From Halonotius aquaticus (GTDB taxonomy: Archaea > Halobacteriota > Halobacteria > Halobacteriales > Haloferacaceae), in contig NZ_QKNY01000014.1 of assembly GCF_003605575.1 (NCBI RefSeq), positions 1 to 54,034 on the forward strand: a DNA stretch of 54,034 bases, read 5' to 3'. Below are positions 31,942-40,832 of this stretch, in pieces. Within the stretch, counting starts at the first letter, position 1. Every line of letters starts with the position of its first letter. A program made the position numbers and the translations under genes. The notes under the pieces are model-generated. The model was given only the letters and a program-made list of their open reading frames with translations, ran no database searches and was not told where the DNA came from.

Positions 31942-32628
31942 TCACTGGCTGGCCCACAGCGTCGCCTGCGTGAGGGTCGTGCCGGTGAGATCGGCATCCT
32001 CGATGTTGGCGTCGACGAGCACCGCATCGGTGAGATCGGCGTCGGTCAGATCAGCCCCCCAGAGGAAGGCATCGGTCAGATCAGCCCCCCAGAGGAAGGC
32101 ATCGGTCAGATCCGCCCCGGAGAGGTCAGCCCCCGCCAAATTTGTCTGCCACAGCAGGGAATCGGTCAGATCGGTATTCCTGAGATCAGCCCCACGGCAG
32201 TCAGCTCGACTGAGCCCAGCATTGTGGAGATCCGCCCCTCGGAGTGTTGCCTCGCCCAACAGGGCCCCGCCGAGGTCGGCGTTCGTCAACGTGGCCCCGG
32301 TCAGATCGGCACGGGTGAGGTCGGCCCCGATGAGCGCGGTATTCGCTAGTGGCACCGCCGTCCCGAGCTGGCAGTCCCGCAGGATCGCACCATCAAGCAG
32401 GTGGGCGACGGTGCGGTGCTGCGCACGCATCGCCGGCGACGGGCAGGCCTCGGCCAGCGCGGTCGCTGCCTTCGGTGTTCGATCAGCATGCCAGAGACAG
32501 CGATCGGCGTCGGCCAGCGTGGGCCGGAAGCAACACGACTGGTGGATCGGCCGTCCGGTAGCGACTGCCACGCGGTCGCAGTCCCGCGGCCACGCGTAGC
32601 CACATCGCTCCGCTGGCACCCCATCCAT
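31942..32628 (-). CDS. Pentapeptide-repeat protein with Cys-rich N-terminus
   Basis: A 228-residue protein. Residues about 85-225 are a run of pentapeptide repeats A(D/N)LxX, such as GADLTRADLTGATLTNADLG, predicted to form a right-handed quadrilateral beta-helix. The first 80 residues contain five or six cysteines and histidines in the pattern C-G-Y, C-D-R, C-C-F, C-L-W-H-A-D, suggesting a zinc-binding head. Haloarchaeal homologues of this two-part layout are common; the function is unknown, although some pentapeptide proteins mimic DNA and protect gyrase. A 30-base unit is tandemly duplicated within the gene (32041-32100). It overlaps no other gene. Confidence 0.85.
   Translation of the reverse strand: MDGVPAERCGYAWPRDCDRVAVATGRPIHQSCCFRPTLADADRCLWHADRTPKAATALAEACPSPAMRAQHRTVAHLLDGAILRDCQLGTAVPLANTALIGADLTRADLTGATLTNADLGGALLGEATLRGADLHNAGLSRADCRGADLRNTDLTDSLLWQTNLAGADLSGADLTDAFLWGADLTDAFLWGADLTDADLTDAVLVDANIEDADLTGTTLTQATLWASQ
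32041..32100 (-). repeat. 30-base tandem duplication in the pentapeptide gene
   Basis: Two 30-base units (32041-32070 and 32071-32100) differ only in their first base, and the first 10 bases recur again at 32101. They encode two pentapeptides (LTDAFLWGAD) per unit. The near identity at synonymous sites shows a recent duplication, and it adds a whole coil-half to the beta-helix without breaking the frame. Confidence 0.85.
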
Positions 32629-32757
32629 ACCACCCCCACGACGGCGCTCCGAATAAAGCCCGCTGATCGACGGCTATGCGACGCCATGGGGTGTGAGTCT
32701 CGGGTAAGGTATACTACTAAGTACACTCGTTCGGTAGCGAATGGTAATGACAGAGCG

Positions 32758-35037
32758 ATGGAGCCGATAAACAAAGACGATATCACGGTAACGAAGTCGT
32801 ACAAGGACTTCGACGACGGCCCGGCCGGCATCGAGTACTACATCCGGTTGTGGTCGCCGGGGCCGAAGACTGTCACCATCCGGGAGCCGATCCCGGCTGC
32901 CGCCGATGCCAACCGCGTCGCCTCCAGAGCCGACGACGACCGGGCGTGGACGATCGAAGACGACCAGCTCGTCTTCAGCACCCGGATCGACAGCGACGGG
33001 GTTCGGACCGCCTACACCTACGAGGGGGCGTTGAAATCGAACCTCAGCGAGTGGATGCAGGAACCCGAGATCGAGATCACCGACCCAGACGGTGCCGCCG
33101 ACGTCGACGACGAGACAGTTGCGGCGACGGCAGCTGCGACTGACGCATCGAGCGACGTCGACGACGATGGTACCCCGCAGCCCAGCGTCGATGTCGACGA
33201 CGAGGAAACTGGTGATGACGATGTCGAGGGAGCTGCTGATGACGACGCCGATATCAAGGTGGACGCCGATGGCGAGGCGACCACTGTCGACGACGAAACG
33301 ACCGCTGTCAACGACGCGGCGGTCGATACCGACGACGAGACGGTTGATACCGACGACGAAACAGTCGACACCGACGACGAGACAGACGGTATCGACGATG
33401 AAGTCGATCGTGATGAGGAAACTGACGCCGAGACAGCGGCCGACGTTACCGAGGAGTCGGCGTCGCTCACCGACGACACTGTCGAGTTAGCGACCGATGC
33501 CGAGCCGTTGCATCCCGACGACGCGCTGATCGACGAGGCCGAAGCCGACGTGCTTCGCGTCGTGCTCAACAACCCGGAGCTGTCAAACGCCGAGGTCGCC
33601 TCGCAAACCGACACCCGGGTCGCCTTCGTCAGAGACACCCGCGATCGATACGAGGCCGCCGTCGAACTGCCACCCGAGGCGCAGACTGACAAGGCTTCGA
33701 CGGCCGAGCAGGCCGATTCGACGACCGACGACGTATCGCCAGCCGAAGACACCACCGCAACTACCCAATCTATGACCGACGACACAGCCGACACCACCGA
33801 CGACGCACAGTCCCCGGACGACGAAGCTGACCCTGCCGAGGAGCCGAGCGAGGCCGACGCGGCCGCAACTGAGACCGAGGAGTCGACAGCAACCCACGAC
33901 GAGGCGTCGCCCGATGAGGACACGGCCGAAGAGCCGGCTGACGACGCAGCCGCCGACGAATCGGACGGCGAGGAGGAGCCCGCCGAGGTGCCGGCTTCAA
34001 CAGCTGATGAGGAGCCTGCACTGTCCGACAGCGACGAGGCCGATGTCGTCGCGGCAGCCGAACGCGCCGAGTCAGCGATCGGGCAGGAACTCCTCGACAG
34101 CATCAACGGGATCAAGGAAACCGTCGAGAAGGCCTCCGTCGGCAGCGGCCAATACGAGGCCCGCATCCGGCGGCTGGAAACCGAGTTGAGCAAGCTCCAG
34201 GCCTACACCTCGGCCTTAGAGGAGTTCCTCAGCGAGAACGGCACGGGCAGCGAGATCATCGAATCCACCCGCGAAGAGCTCGCTTCGATGCAGGCCGATG
34301 TCGAAGCCCTCCAGTCGGAGACGCGCTCGCATGAGACGGCGTTGACCGAACTCAAAAACGACGTCAACGAACTTGAAGACGAGCTGTGGAGCAATAACAA
34401 AACCACCGACAGCATCGAATCCACGCTCGAAACCCACCGCGGCGGGATCGATGCGGTACAGGATCGGGTCGATGCGATCGACGAGGAGATCGATACCGTC
34501 GAGACCAATCTGTCGGACGAGCTTGACGCCCACGCCGAGGAGATCGAGGGACTCGACGAGACAACCGACGCTCACGACGCAGCGATCGACGCCTTAGAGG
34601 AGACAACCGACAACCACGGCGAGTCGATTGCCGACCTCGATGAGACGACAGACGCCCACGACGAGACGATCGACGCCCTAGAGGAGACAACCGCAGACAA
34701 TGAGGCCGACATCGCCGATGTGTCAGCGGAGGTCGACGGTGTCGCCGACTCACTGAGCGACCTCAGCGAGGAGGTCGACGCAGGCTTCGAGGCGTCCGAC
34801 GATCACCGGGCGGAGTTGGCGGCAACACTCGATGAACACGCCGAGGAACTCTCTTCGCTGTCCGCGGAGATCGAGTCCATCGGCAGCGACGTGGCGACGC
34901 TCGAAGACCGACTCTCCGAGGAGGGCGATGTCGGCGAGCGCATCAGTGATATCGAAGGCGAACTCGACGATCTTTCACAGTGGCGGAAGAAGCTCCAATC
35001 GACGCTGCTGGGCGGCGACACCGGCGGCGACTCATAA
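32758..35037 (+). CDS. Large acidic coiled-coil protein with HTH-like middle
   Basis: About 759 residues. Residues 1-105 form a beta-rich domain (TVTKSYKDFDDGPAGIEYYI and after). A long Asp/Thr-rich low-complexity stretch follows, with repeats of DTDDETV. An HTH-like segment is ADVLRVVLNNPELSNAEVAS near residue 262, then a second disordered region. The C-terminal 300 residues are coiled coil with heptad-like repeats, including ETTDAHDAAIDALEETTDNH and its second copy. The start at 32758 (MEPINKDD) begins the conserved domain; the longer frame back to 32401 is antisense to the pentapeptide gene. It could be a structural, chromosome-organising or regulatory protein. I do not recognise a named family. 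Confidence 0.7.
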   Translation: MEPINKDDITVTKSYKDFDDGPAGIEYYIRLWSPGPKTVTIREPIPAAADANRVASRADDDRAWTIEDDQLVFSTRIDSDGVRTAYTYEGALKSNLSEWMQEPEIEITDPDGAADVDDETVAATAAATDASSDVDDDGTPQPSVDVDDEETGDDDVEGAADDDADIKVDADGEATTVDDETTAVNDAAVDTDDETVDTDDETVDTDDETDGIDDEVDRDEETDAETAADVTEESASLTDDTVELATDAEPLHPDDALIDEAEADVLRVVLNNPELSNAEVASQTDTRVAFVRDTRDRYEAAVELPPEAQTDKASTAEQADSTTDDVSPAEDTTATTQSMTDDTADTTDDAQSPDDEADPAEEPSEADAAATETEESTATHDEASPDEDTAEEPADDAAADESDGEEEPAEVPASTADEEPALSDSDEADVVAAAERAESAIGQELLDSINGIKETVEKASVGSGQYEARIRRLETELSKLQAYTSALEEFLSENGTGSEIIESTREELASMQADVEALQSETRSHETALTELKNDVNELEDELWSNNKTTDSIESTLETHRGGIDAVQDRVDAIDEEIDTVETNLSDELDAHAEEIEGLDETTDAHDAAIDALEETTDNHGESIADLDETTDAHDETIDALEETTADNEADIADVSAEVDGVADSLSDLSEEVDAGFEASDDHRAELAATLDEHAEELSSLSAEIESIGSDVATLEDRLSEEGDVGERISDIEGELDDLSQWRKKLQSTLLGGDTGGDS

Positions 35038-35076
35038 TCGCTCAGAAACACAGTTTTCAGCAGTTCTCGTGCGCCG

Positions 35077-35517
35077 TTATCCTCGGTGTCGCTCGTGAAT
35101 AATCGAGCGAGCGATCCGGACGGCGGCCTCAAGATCGGGATTTGATCGCACGTCAAAGGCCTCGGTTTCGGCGCGAACGACAAACGTTTGGAGGGCCTCG
35201 ACTTCTGCTCGTTCTAACAGGGAGGCTGTGAGGTCGCCACGCTCGTAGGCCTCGGTGAGCCGGACGACCGGATCGTGGTGTTCGAGATCGAGATCAAACT
35301 CGAACCCACCGGCGTGATCGGCAGTGCCGTCAGCCTGAGCGTGTGATGCCGGCGTCGACTGTGATGGCGATGCCTCATCGGTTGCCGAGAGCGGTACCTC
35401 CTCAGGTGGCGGCGATGAATCGCCGAGCGAGCGGTCGCCGGTGGAACAGGATGTGGAACTCATAGCTGCGACGTGATCAGCGTGCCAAGACGCGGTGTCG
35501 CCGCCCGACTCCCCCAT
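35077..35517 (-). CDS. Hypothetical small acidic protein
   Basis: A 146-residue soluble protein. The first 75 residues are Ser/Pro/Ala-rich and probably disordered. The C-terminal 70 residues are helical: DPVVRLTEAYERGDLTASLL and EVEALQTFVVRAETEAFDVR. A minus-strand TATA-like TATTTTAC lies about 43 bases upstream of the ATG at 35517; ATG at 35463 (MSSTSCST) is an alternative start. It is convergent with the acidic coiled-coil gene. No function can be assigned, although the conserved-looking C-terminal domain suggests a real gene. Confidence 0.6.
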   Translation of the reverse strand: MGESGGDTASWHADHVAAMSSTSCSTGDRSLGDSSPPPEEVPLSATDEASPSQSTPASHAQADGTADHAGGFEFDLDLEHHDPVVRLTEAYERGDLTASLLERAEVEALQTFVVRAETEAFDVRSNPDLEAAVRIARSIIHERHRG

Positions 35518-35627
35518 GGGCTGGCCGACAGGTGCACGCTGGAAGACACGTCGAGTAAAATAGTGGCTCAGTAATAAGAACCCGTCAGACGCACGTCAGA
35601 CGCCAGGGGTGGACAGCGTCGGTCAGG

Positions 35628-36875
35628 TTACTCGTACAGCGGATAGGCCGCACAGAGTTCGTCGATCCGCTCGCTGACCTCGTCGATGACGCGCTGGTCG
35701 TCGTGGTTGTCGACGACGCGGTAGATCAACTCACCGACCTCGGCGGTCGCTTCTTCATCGAACCCGCGGGTCGTCAGGCCGGGCGTCCCAGCCCGGATGC
35801 CGCTGGGGTTGAACGGCGAGCGTGTCTCGCCCGGCACGGTGTTGGCGTTAAGCACGATCCCAGCCTCAGCGAGCGCGTCTTCGGCTTCGCCGCCCGGCAG
35901 ATCAGGGTGTGATTCGCGGAGATCAACAAGCACGAGGTGGGTGTCGGTGCCGCCGGAGACGACCTCGAAGCCGTGGTCGGCAAACGTCTCAGCCAGCACG
36001 TCGGCGTTGTCGACGACCTGTTGGGCGTACTCCTCAAAGTCTGGCTGGAGGGCTTCCTTGAAGCCGACGGCCTTGCCGGCGATGTTGTGCATGAGCGGGC
36101 CGCCCTGTCCGCCGGGGAAGACCGCGTTGTCGATGTCGTCGGCGTGTTCTTCGCTGGTCATCACGATGCCGCCGCGACCGGCACGGATCGTTTTGTGGGT
36201 CGAGCCCGTCACGAAGTCGGTGACACCGACCGGTGACTGGTGGACGCCGGCGGCGACAAGGCCGGTGATGTGAGCGATATCAGCAAGATGGTAGGCACCC
36301 ACGTCGTCGGCAACGTCCTGAATTCGCTCCCACTCAACCTCACGCGGATAAGCAGAGTACCCCGAAACGATCATATCAGGATCGAACTCATCGGCCATCT
36401 CGGCGAGCCCATCGTAGTCGAGATAGCCGGTTTCGGGATCGACCTCGTACTGTTCGACCTCGTAGAACTGGCCGACGAAGTTTGCGGGGTGGCCATGGCT
36501 GAGGTGGCCGCCGTGTGTCAGATCCAAGGAGAGGATTTTGTCGCCCGGGTCGAGGGTCGCAAAGTAGACGGCTTGATTGGCCTGGGTGCCCGAGTGCGGC
36601 TGGACGTTGACGTGTTCGGCCCCCCAGAGCTCTTTGGCGCGGTCGATTGCGAGTTGTTCGACCTCGTCGGCGTACTCACAGCCGGCGTAGTAGCGTTTGC
36701 CCGGATACCCCTCGGCGTACTTGTTGGTCAGCGCGCTGCCCTGTGCCTCAAGTACTGCCTTGCTGACGTGGTTCTCGCTGGCGATCATCGCCAACGTCTC
36801 TTCCTGGCGCGTATCCTCGCCGGCAAGGGCGTCTGCGACCGCCGAATCGACCGCACGAACCTGCTCGTAGTCCAT
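35628..36875 (-). CDS. glyA: Serine hydroxymethyltransferase
   Basis: A 415-residue fold-type I PLP enzyme. The PLP lysine is K228 in FVTGSTHKTIRAGRGG. Other signatures are IASENHVSKAVLEAQGSALT, KYAEGYPGKRYYAGCEYADE and VQPHSGTQANQAVY. It converts serine and the pterin carrier to glycine and methylene-carrier, feeding one-carbon metabolism. The start at 36875 (MDYEQVRAVD) is chosen over 36959; a CTTATTGG box lies about 28 bases upstream of it on the minus strand, so the mRNA is probably leaderless. It is divergent from the TbsP-like gene. Confidence 0.95.
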   Translation of the reverse strand: MDYEQVRAVDSAVADALAGEDTRQEETLAMIASENHVSKAVLEAQGSALTNKYAEGYPGKRYYAGCEYADEVEQLAIDRAKELWGAEHVNVQPHSGTQANQAVYFATLDPGDKILSLDLTHGGHLSHGHPANFVGQFYEVEQYEVDPETGYLDYDGLAEMADEFDPDMIVSGYSAYPREVEWERIQDVADDVGAYHLADIAHITGLVAAGVHQSPVGVTDFVTGSTHKTIRAGRGGIVMTSEEHADDIDNAVFPGGQGGPLMHNIAGKAVGFKEALQPDFEEYAQQVVDNADVLAETFADHGFEVVSGGTDTHLVLVDLRESHPDLPGGEAEDALAEAGIVLNANTVPGETRSPFNPSGIRAGTPGLTTRGFDEEATAEVGELIYRVVDNHDDQRVIDEVSERIDELCAAYPLYE

Positions 36876-37069
36876 ACTGAAAGGGGGCCGCTCAGGCCAA
36901 TAAGTGTGTCTGTACACGGTCAGCCCACCAGTTGATCGGGGCAGCAGCAAGGCCGACAACAGAGATTTATTAGTGCTGCCAGTCGCTTAATTTAGCCAAA
37001 AATCAAGTAATGAACGCTCCGCTCGTCGATAATATTAAGTGTCGCTTCGCCCCTAATTCACTCAACAAG

Positions 37070-37885
37070 ATGGCGTCGAACACACATACAGCAGACCGCC
37101 GAGAGCTGCTTACAACGACACTGACCGCGGCGAGCAACGACTGTTGGCTCATCGATCCAACCCCCGAGACGATTGCGGCGGTCGTCGATGTTGCCAGCGA
37201 CGCCGACTCACTTCCCCGACTGCGGCTGTTGGCCGCCGAGGACGCACTCAAAACCACATTCGAGGACTTTCTGGTCGCCAGCCGCACCGCGGATCTAATC
37301 GCCGACGATGCTCTTGCGGTGCGGACACTCGACGCGCCGACGGCGAACTCGCTGATTCTCACCGACGAGGCGGTCACAGCCGTCGTCGCCGCCGGCGAAC
37401 AGGTCGCCGGGCTCCGTACCGACGACAGCGAGTTCGTCGAAACAACCCGGGATACCATCGCCGACCGATGGGCAGCAGCCGATCCCTTCCGACTGCGAAC
37501 CCCCGCGATCTCACAGATCCGAGCCACACTGGCCGAGGAGATCGGCGCGGCCATCCGCGAGGATTTCGATCAGCTGCTGGCCTCCCTTGAGACGGCTCGC
37601 GGCGACGGCGATGGCCTCGATGAGGTGACGATCTCACTGCTCATCGCCGCGAAAAACGAGGTGCTGCTGTATGACATCTCAAAGTGGGGTGAGGATGTCG
37701 GCATCGCCAGCAAGGCCACCTTCTCACGAACCAAGAGCCGACTGGAGGAGTCCGGCGTCATCACCACAGAGAAGGTACCGATCGACGTCGGGCGGCCGCG
37801 GCTCCGCCTCCAACTCGGCGACGACCGACTGCGGGAGGCCCCGACAGACACCCTCGCTGCCGTCGCCACAGAGATACTCACCTAA
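37070..37885 (+). CDS. tbsP: TbsP-like transcriptional regulator (DUF5821)
   Basis: A 271-residue haloarchaeal regulator. The N-terminal 190 residues form an effector-like domain (AASNDCWLIDPTPETIAAVV, then LRLLAAEDALKTTFEDFLVA). The C-terminal winged helix is LLIAAKNEVLLYDISKWGED, VGIASKATFSRTKSRLEESG, with the wing VPIDVGRPRLRLQLGDDRL. This matches my memory of DUF5821 and of TbsP from Haloferax volcanii, a regulator that with TrmB controls gluconeogenic gene expression and cell shape. The start at 37070 (MASNTHTAD) is preferred over 37010. It is followed 47 bases later by the YcaO gene. The family name is from memory. Confidence 0.65.
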   Translation: MASNTHTADRRELLTTTLTAASNDCWLIDPTPETIAAVVDVASDADSLPRLRLLAAEDALKTTFEDFLVASRTADLIADDALAVRTLDAPTANSLILTDEAVTAVVAAGEQVAGLRTDDSEFVETTRDTIADRWAAADPFRLRTPAISQIRATLAEEIGAAIREDFDQLLASLETARGDGDGLDEVTISLLIAAKNEVLLYDISKWGEDVGIASKATFSRTKSRLEESGVITTEKVPIDVGRPRLRLQLGDDRLREAPTDTLAAVATEILT

Positions 37886-37932
37886 GCGGCCGGAGTCGAC
37901 CCGTTTTTGCATTGTGCCGGCATGGCCGACGT

Positions 37933-39651
37933 ATGGAACTCGCGGTCTGCGGTCGCGGCCCCGCTGTTGACGCCATCGCGGCCGCCGCCGAGGATATCGA
38001 CGGCACTGTCCGCCAAATCGAGCCGGCAACTCTCAGCGACGATCCCACATCACTGCCCGCAACCGGGGCGGTCGTCGCCCCGGCTGGCGCAGAAGTGTTT
38101 CCGGCGGCAACCGATCACTTCGACCGCTGGGTCGCCGTCGAGATCGGTGGCCTCGGCGGCTACCCGATCGACGATATCGACGCGGCGGTGACGACATTTG
38201 GCCCTGATACAGCCTGTTATCGCTGTCTGACCCACCGGGTTGGTGCCCACGAGGACGCATCCGGTGAGAGTCCACACGGCGATCGCAGTATGGTGCGGCT
38301 GGCCGGAGCTATCGCCGGCAACCGGCTCATCTCGCTGCTGGCTGGCGAGACCACCGCCGGCACAATCAGAGAGCTTCCAGGCCCTGAGCGACACCTGCTG
38401 TCGGTGCCGGACTGTGACTGTGGGAGCGAGGAGGGGCCTTCGCGGTCGCTCCCGCTGACTCATCGTAGCGTCGACGTCGACGACGCGTTGACGCGAGCCG
38501 AGCGCGCCGTCGACGAGCGGGTCGGCCTCGTCACAAGCGTCGGCGAACGCGAGTCGTTTCCGGTGCCCTACTACATCGCCGATATCGCCGACACCACGGG
38601 CTTCAGTGACACAGCGGCCGCCGACTTCGCTGCCGGGGTCGACCCTGACTGGGATCGGGCCTACATGAAGGCGATCGGTGAGGCACTTGAGCGATACAGT
38701 GCTGGCGTGTATCGAACGCGGGCGGCGACCCGTGGATCGGAACGAACGCTGGCTGCCCCAATTTCGCCGCGTCGGTTTGTGCGCCCTGAAGGGTTCGACC
38801 ATCCAGAACCAGACCACCGGATCGATTGGATCGAAGGGCGATCCCTCCCGGACGGCGAAGGGGTGTCGCTGCCGGCGGAGTTTGTCTGGTTTCCGCCGCC
38901 CACGCAGCGATACCGTCCGGCGATCACGACCGGGCTCGGCCTCGGAAACTCGCCGGTCGAGGCGGTGCTCGCGGGGTTGTATGAGGTGATCGAACGCGAC
39001 GCGACGATGCTCGCGTGGTACTCGACGTTCGAGCCGCTGGGGCTGACGGTCGACGACGACGTTGTCGACGAGTTGACCAAGCGAGCACGGGCTGAGTCGC
39101 TGACTGTCACCCTGCTACTTGTCACACAGGATATCGATGTGCCGGTCGTGGCCGCCGCCGTCCACCGCGACGGTGAGTGGCCCCAGTTTGCCGTTGGCTC
39201 GGGAGCCAACCTCGCTCCGGTTTTCGCCGCGCGGTCGGCCCTCGCTGAAGCCCTCCAGAACTGGATGGAACTCCGGACGATGGGCCCCGAGATGGCCGCC
39301 GATCAGGGCGGCGCAATCGCCGAGTACGCGGAGCTGCCGGCGGCCGCCGAGTCGTTTGTTGCCCCCGACAGTCAGATTCCAGCCGAGAGGATTGGCGAGC
39401 CGGCGGTGACCGGTGCGGCTGAATTGAGGGCTGTTTGTGACCGGCTGTCGGCAGTTGATCTGGGCGCTTATGCCGCGCGGCTGACGACCCGCGATGTCGA
39501 CGCCCTTGGGTTCGAGGCGGTTCGGGCCGTAGTACCAGAAGCCCAGCCGCTGTTTACCGGAGAGCCGTATTTCGGGGAGCGCGCCCGTTCGGTGCCCGAA
39601 TCAATGGGCTTCGAACCGCGGCTGGATCGGTCGTACCATCCCTATCCGTAG
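37933..39651 (+). CDS. YcaO-family cyclodehydratase-like enzyme with zinc-site N-terminal domain
   Basis: A 572-residue protein. The N-terminal 170 residues form a Rossmann-like domain with CxxC (C95, C98 in CYRCLTHR) and CxC (C161, C163 in PDCDCGS), a likely zinc tetrathiolate as in TOMM C-proteins. The YcaO domain (about 190-570) has the ATP and Mg motifs DRAYMKAIGEALERYSAGVY, GLGNSPVEAVLAGLYEVIER and RSALAEALQNWMELR. It ends SYHPYP, a shortened Pro-rich tail reminiscent of PxPxP. YcaO enzymes use ATP to activate peptide amide bonds, making azolines, thioamides or amidines. No RiPP precursor or dehydrogenase is seen nearby. The substrate may be a housekeeping protein. The start at 37933 (MELAVCGRG) is conserved-looking. 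Confidence 0.85.
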   Translation: MELAVCGRGPAVDAIAAAAEDIDGTVRQIEPATLSDDPTSLPATGAVVAPAGAEVFPAATDHFDRWVAVEIGGLGGYPIDDIDAAVTTFGPDTACYRCLTHRVGAHEDASGESPHGDRSMVRLAGAIAGNRLISLLAGETTAGTIRELPGPERHLLSVPDCDCGSEEGPSRSLPLTHRSVDVDDALTRAERAVDERVGLVTSVGERESFPVPYYIADIADTTGFSDTAAADFAAGVDPDWDRAYMKAIGEALERYSAGVYRTRAATRGSERTLAAPISPRRFVRPEGFDHPEPDHRIDWIEGRSLPDGEGVSLPAEFVWFPPPTQRYRPAITTGLGLGNSPVEAVLAGLYEVIERDATMLAWYSTFEPLGLTVDDDVVDELTKRARAESLTVTLLLVTQDIDVPVVAAAVHRDGEWPQFAVGSGANLAPVFAARSALAEALQNWMELRTMGPEMAADQGGAIAEYAELPAAAESFVAPDSQIPAERIGEPAVTGAAELRAVCDRLSAVDLGAYAARLTTRDVDALGFEAVRAVVPEAQPLFTGEPYFGERARSVPESMGFEPRLDRSYHPYP

Positions 39652-39679
39652 GCGGGCGAACGCGGTCGTCAATCCCGGA

Positions 39680-40684
39680 TTAGCTGTCGTCGGACGGTGA
39701 ATCCGCAGCAACGTTGTCGTCGACCGGGCTAGCCGGCTCGGCTGCTGGTGGCTCTTCTGAGTGGAGCTCACCCGGCGCAGGCCGTGAGCGATCATCAAAG
39801 ACGAGTTGCCGGTGGGGGTAGGCCATCTCAAGGGTGGCCTCGGCGTCGATGAACCGCTGGCGGATCGCGGTGCGAACCGCGGATTCGACGGTGGCGATCT
39901 TGTAGGGTTTCGTTACCCAGTAGCGCAACCGAAGCAACACGCCGTTGTCGGCGAAATCAGCGATAAAACAGCCGGGGGTTGCGGGGTACCGCGCGCTGCC
40001 GACCCGGATATCCGGGCCACCGTTGATGACGTCGTCGGTGTCGCGGGCGGCCAACTCCATCTGGCGGCGGGCCTCCGGAATATCGGACTCGTAGGTAACC
40101 AACACGTCAAGCGAGAGTCGGGTGCGTTCGTCCTCTGCGGAGTAGTTGGTCACATCCCGGTCGCGGACATTGCCGTTTGGAATGACCAGAAACGTGTTGT
40201 CGAGGGTGAAGATCTTCGTATATCGGATCGTAATGTCGTCGACGAAGCCGCGAGTGCCGTCGTCAAGTTCGATCATATCACCGATCTCGAAGGGTTGGTC
40301 GGCCAACACAAAGATCCCGTTGAGCACGTTGCCGACGATCGGCGCGAGGATGATACCGACGACCGCCGAGAAGACGGTCACCGACAGGACGATGTTGCCG
40401 ATCTGGAGGCCGACAAGCGAGCCGGCGACGATGAGCGTGAGGGCGATCGTGGTGGCGCGAACGGCGCCTAAGACGATCTGGGCGACGCTCTGGCGTTCGA
40501 ACCGACGGGCGATCGGCCGCCCTAGGAGGCTCACGAGCAGCTTTGACAGCGAGACGCCAAGGGCGACAACGAGCAGCGCGGCGACAATCCGGTGGCCAGG
40601 GAACTGCAGCCACGCTGGCAGCAACGCCGTGGCCACCTCGGCGGCTGCGGCCTCCGTGGCTCCCGCCGGCTGGGTGGTCGTCAT
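39680..40684 (-). CDS. MscS-family mechanosensitive channel
   Basis: A 334-residue membrane protein. Three membrane helices fall at about 28-50, 68-92 and 97-120. The pore-lining helix 3 and the beta domain follow: [20 protein letters not shown], then [40 protein letters not shown] and [12 protein letters not shown]. This is the MscS core. The C-terminus is a disordered Pro/Glu/Ser tail. It releases solutes on hypo-osmotic shock, important for a halophile. The start at 40684 ([11 protein letters not shown]) is chosen over 40786, which gives a non-conserved basic leader. It is divergent from trmB and convergent with the YcaO gene. Confidence 0.9.
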   Translation of the reverse strand: MTTTQPAGATEAAAAEVATALLPAWLQFPGHRIVAALLVVALGVSLSKLLVSLLGRPIARRFERQSVAQIVLGAVRATTIALTLIVAGSLVGLQIGNIVLSVTVFSAVVGIILAPIVGNVLNGIFVLADQPFEIGDMIELDDGTRGFVDDITIRYTKIFTLDNTFLVIPNGNVRDRDVTNYSAEDERTRLSLDVLVTYESDIPEARRQMELAARDTDDVINGGPDIRVGSARYPATPGCFIADFADNGVLLRLRYWVTKPYKIATVESAVRTAIRQRFIDAEATLEMAYPHRQLVFDDRSRPAPGELHSEEPPAAEPASPVDDNVAADSPSDDS

Positions 40685-40832
40685 TGACTCCACCTCTTCG
40701 TCGGCGGGAAAAAGACTTGTCCTCCGCGATCTCGCTGGCGGCCGACGCCGCCAACCTGAGGTACTGTGTTCCGAAATAGGATGCAACTCAGCAAAGAGTA
40801 AATTTCATACACACGGGCGGTCAGAGGCCGGT

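Noticed and set aside
32401..32757. Upstream extension of the acidic coiled-coil reading frame
   Set aside because: It is antisense to the pentapeptide gene and has no domain; the conserved-looking domain starts at the ATG at 32758.
33018..34193. Long Ser/Val-rich open frame on the minus strand
   Set aside because: It is the mirror of the Asp/Thr-rich codons of the acidic protein (GAC/GTC gives open antisense frames). No promoter or motif was seen.
37886..40832. RiPP precursor near the YcaO gene
   Set aside because: The gaps on both sides are under 150 bases and contain no short frame with a Cys/Ser/Thr-rich core and a ribosome binding site or TATA box.
40685..40832. TrmB-type motif TACT-N7-8-GAGTA in the trmB promoter
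   Set aside because: TACT and GAGTA both occur, but about 26 bases apart, far from the reported spacing.
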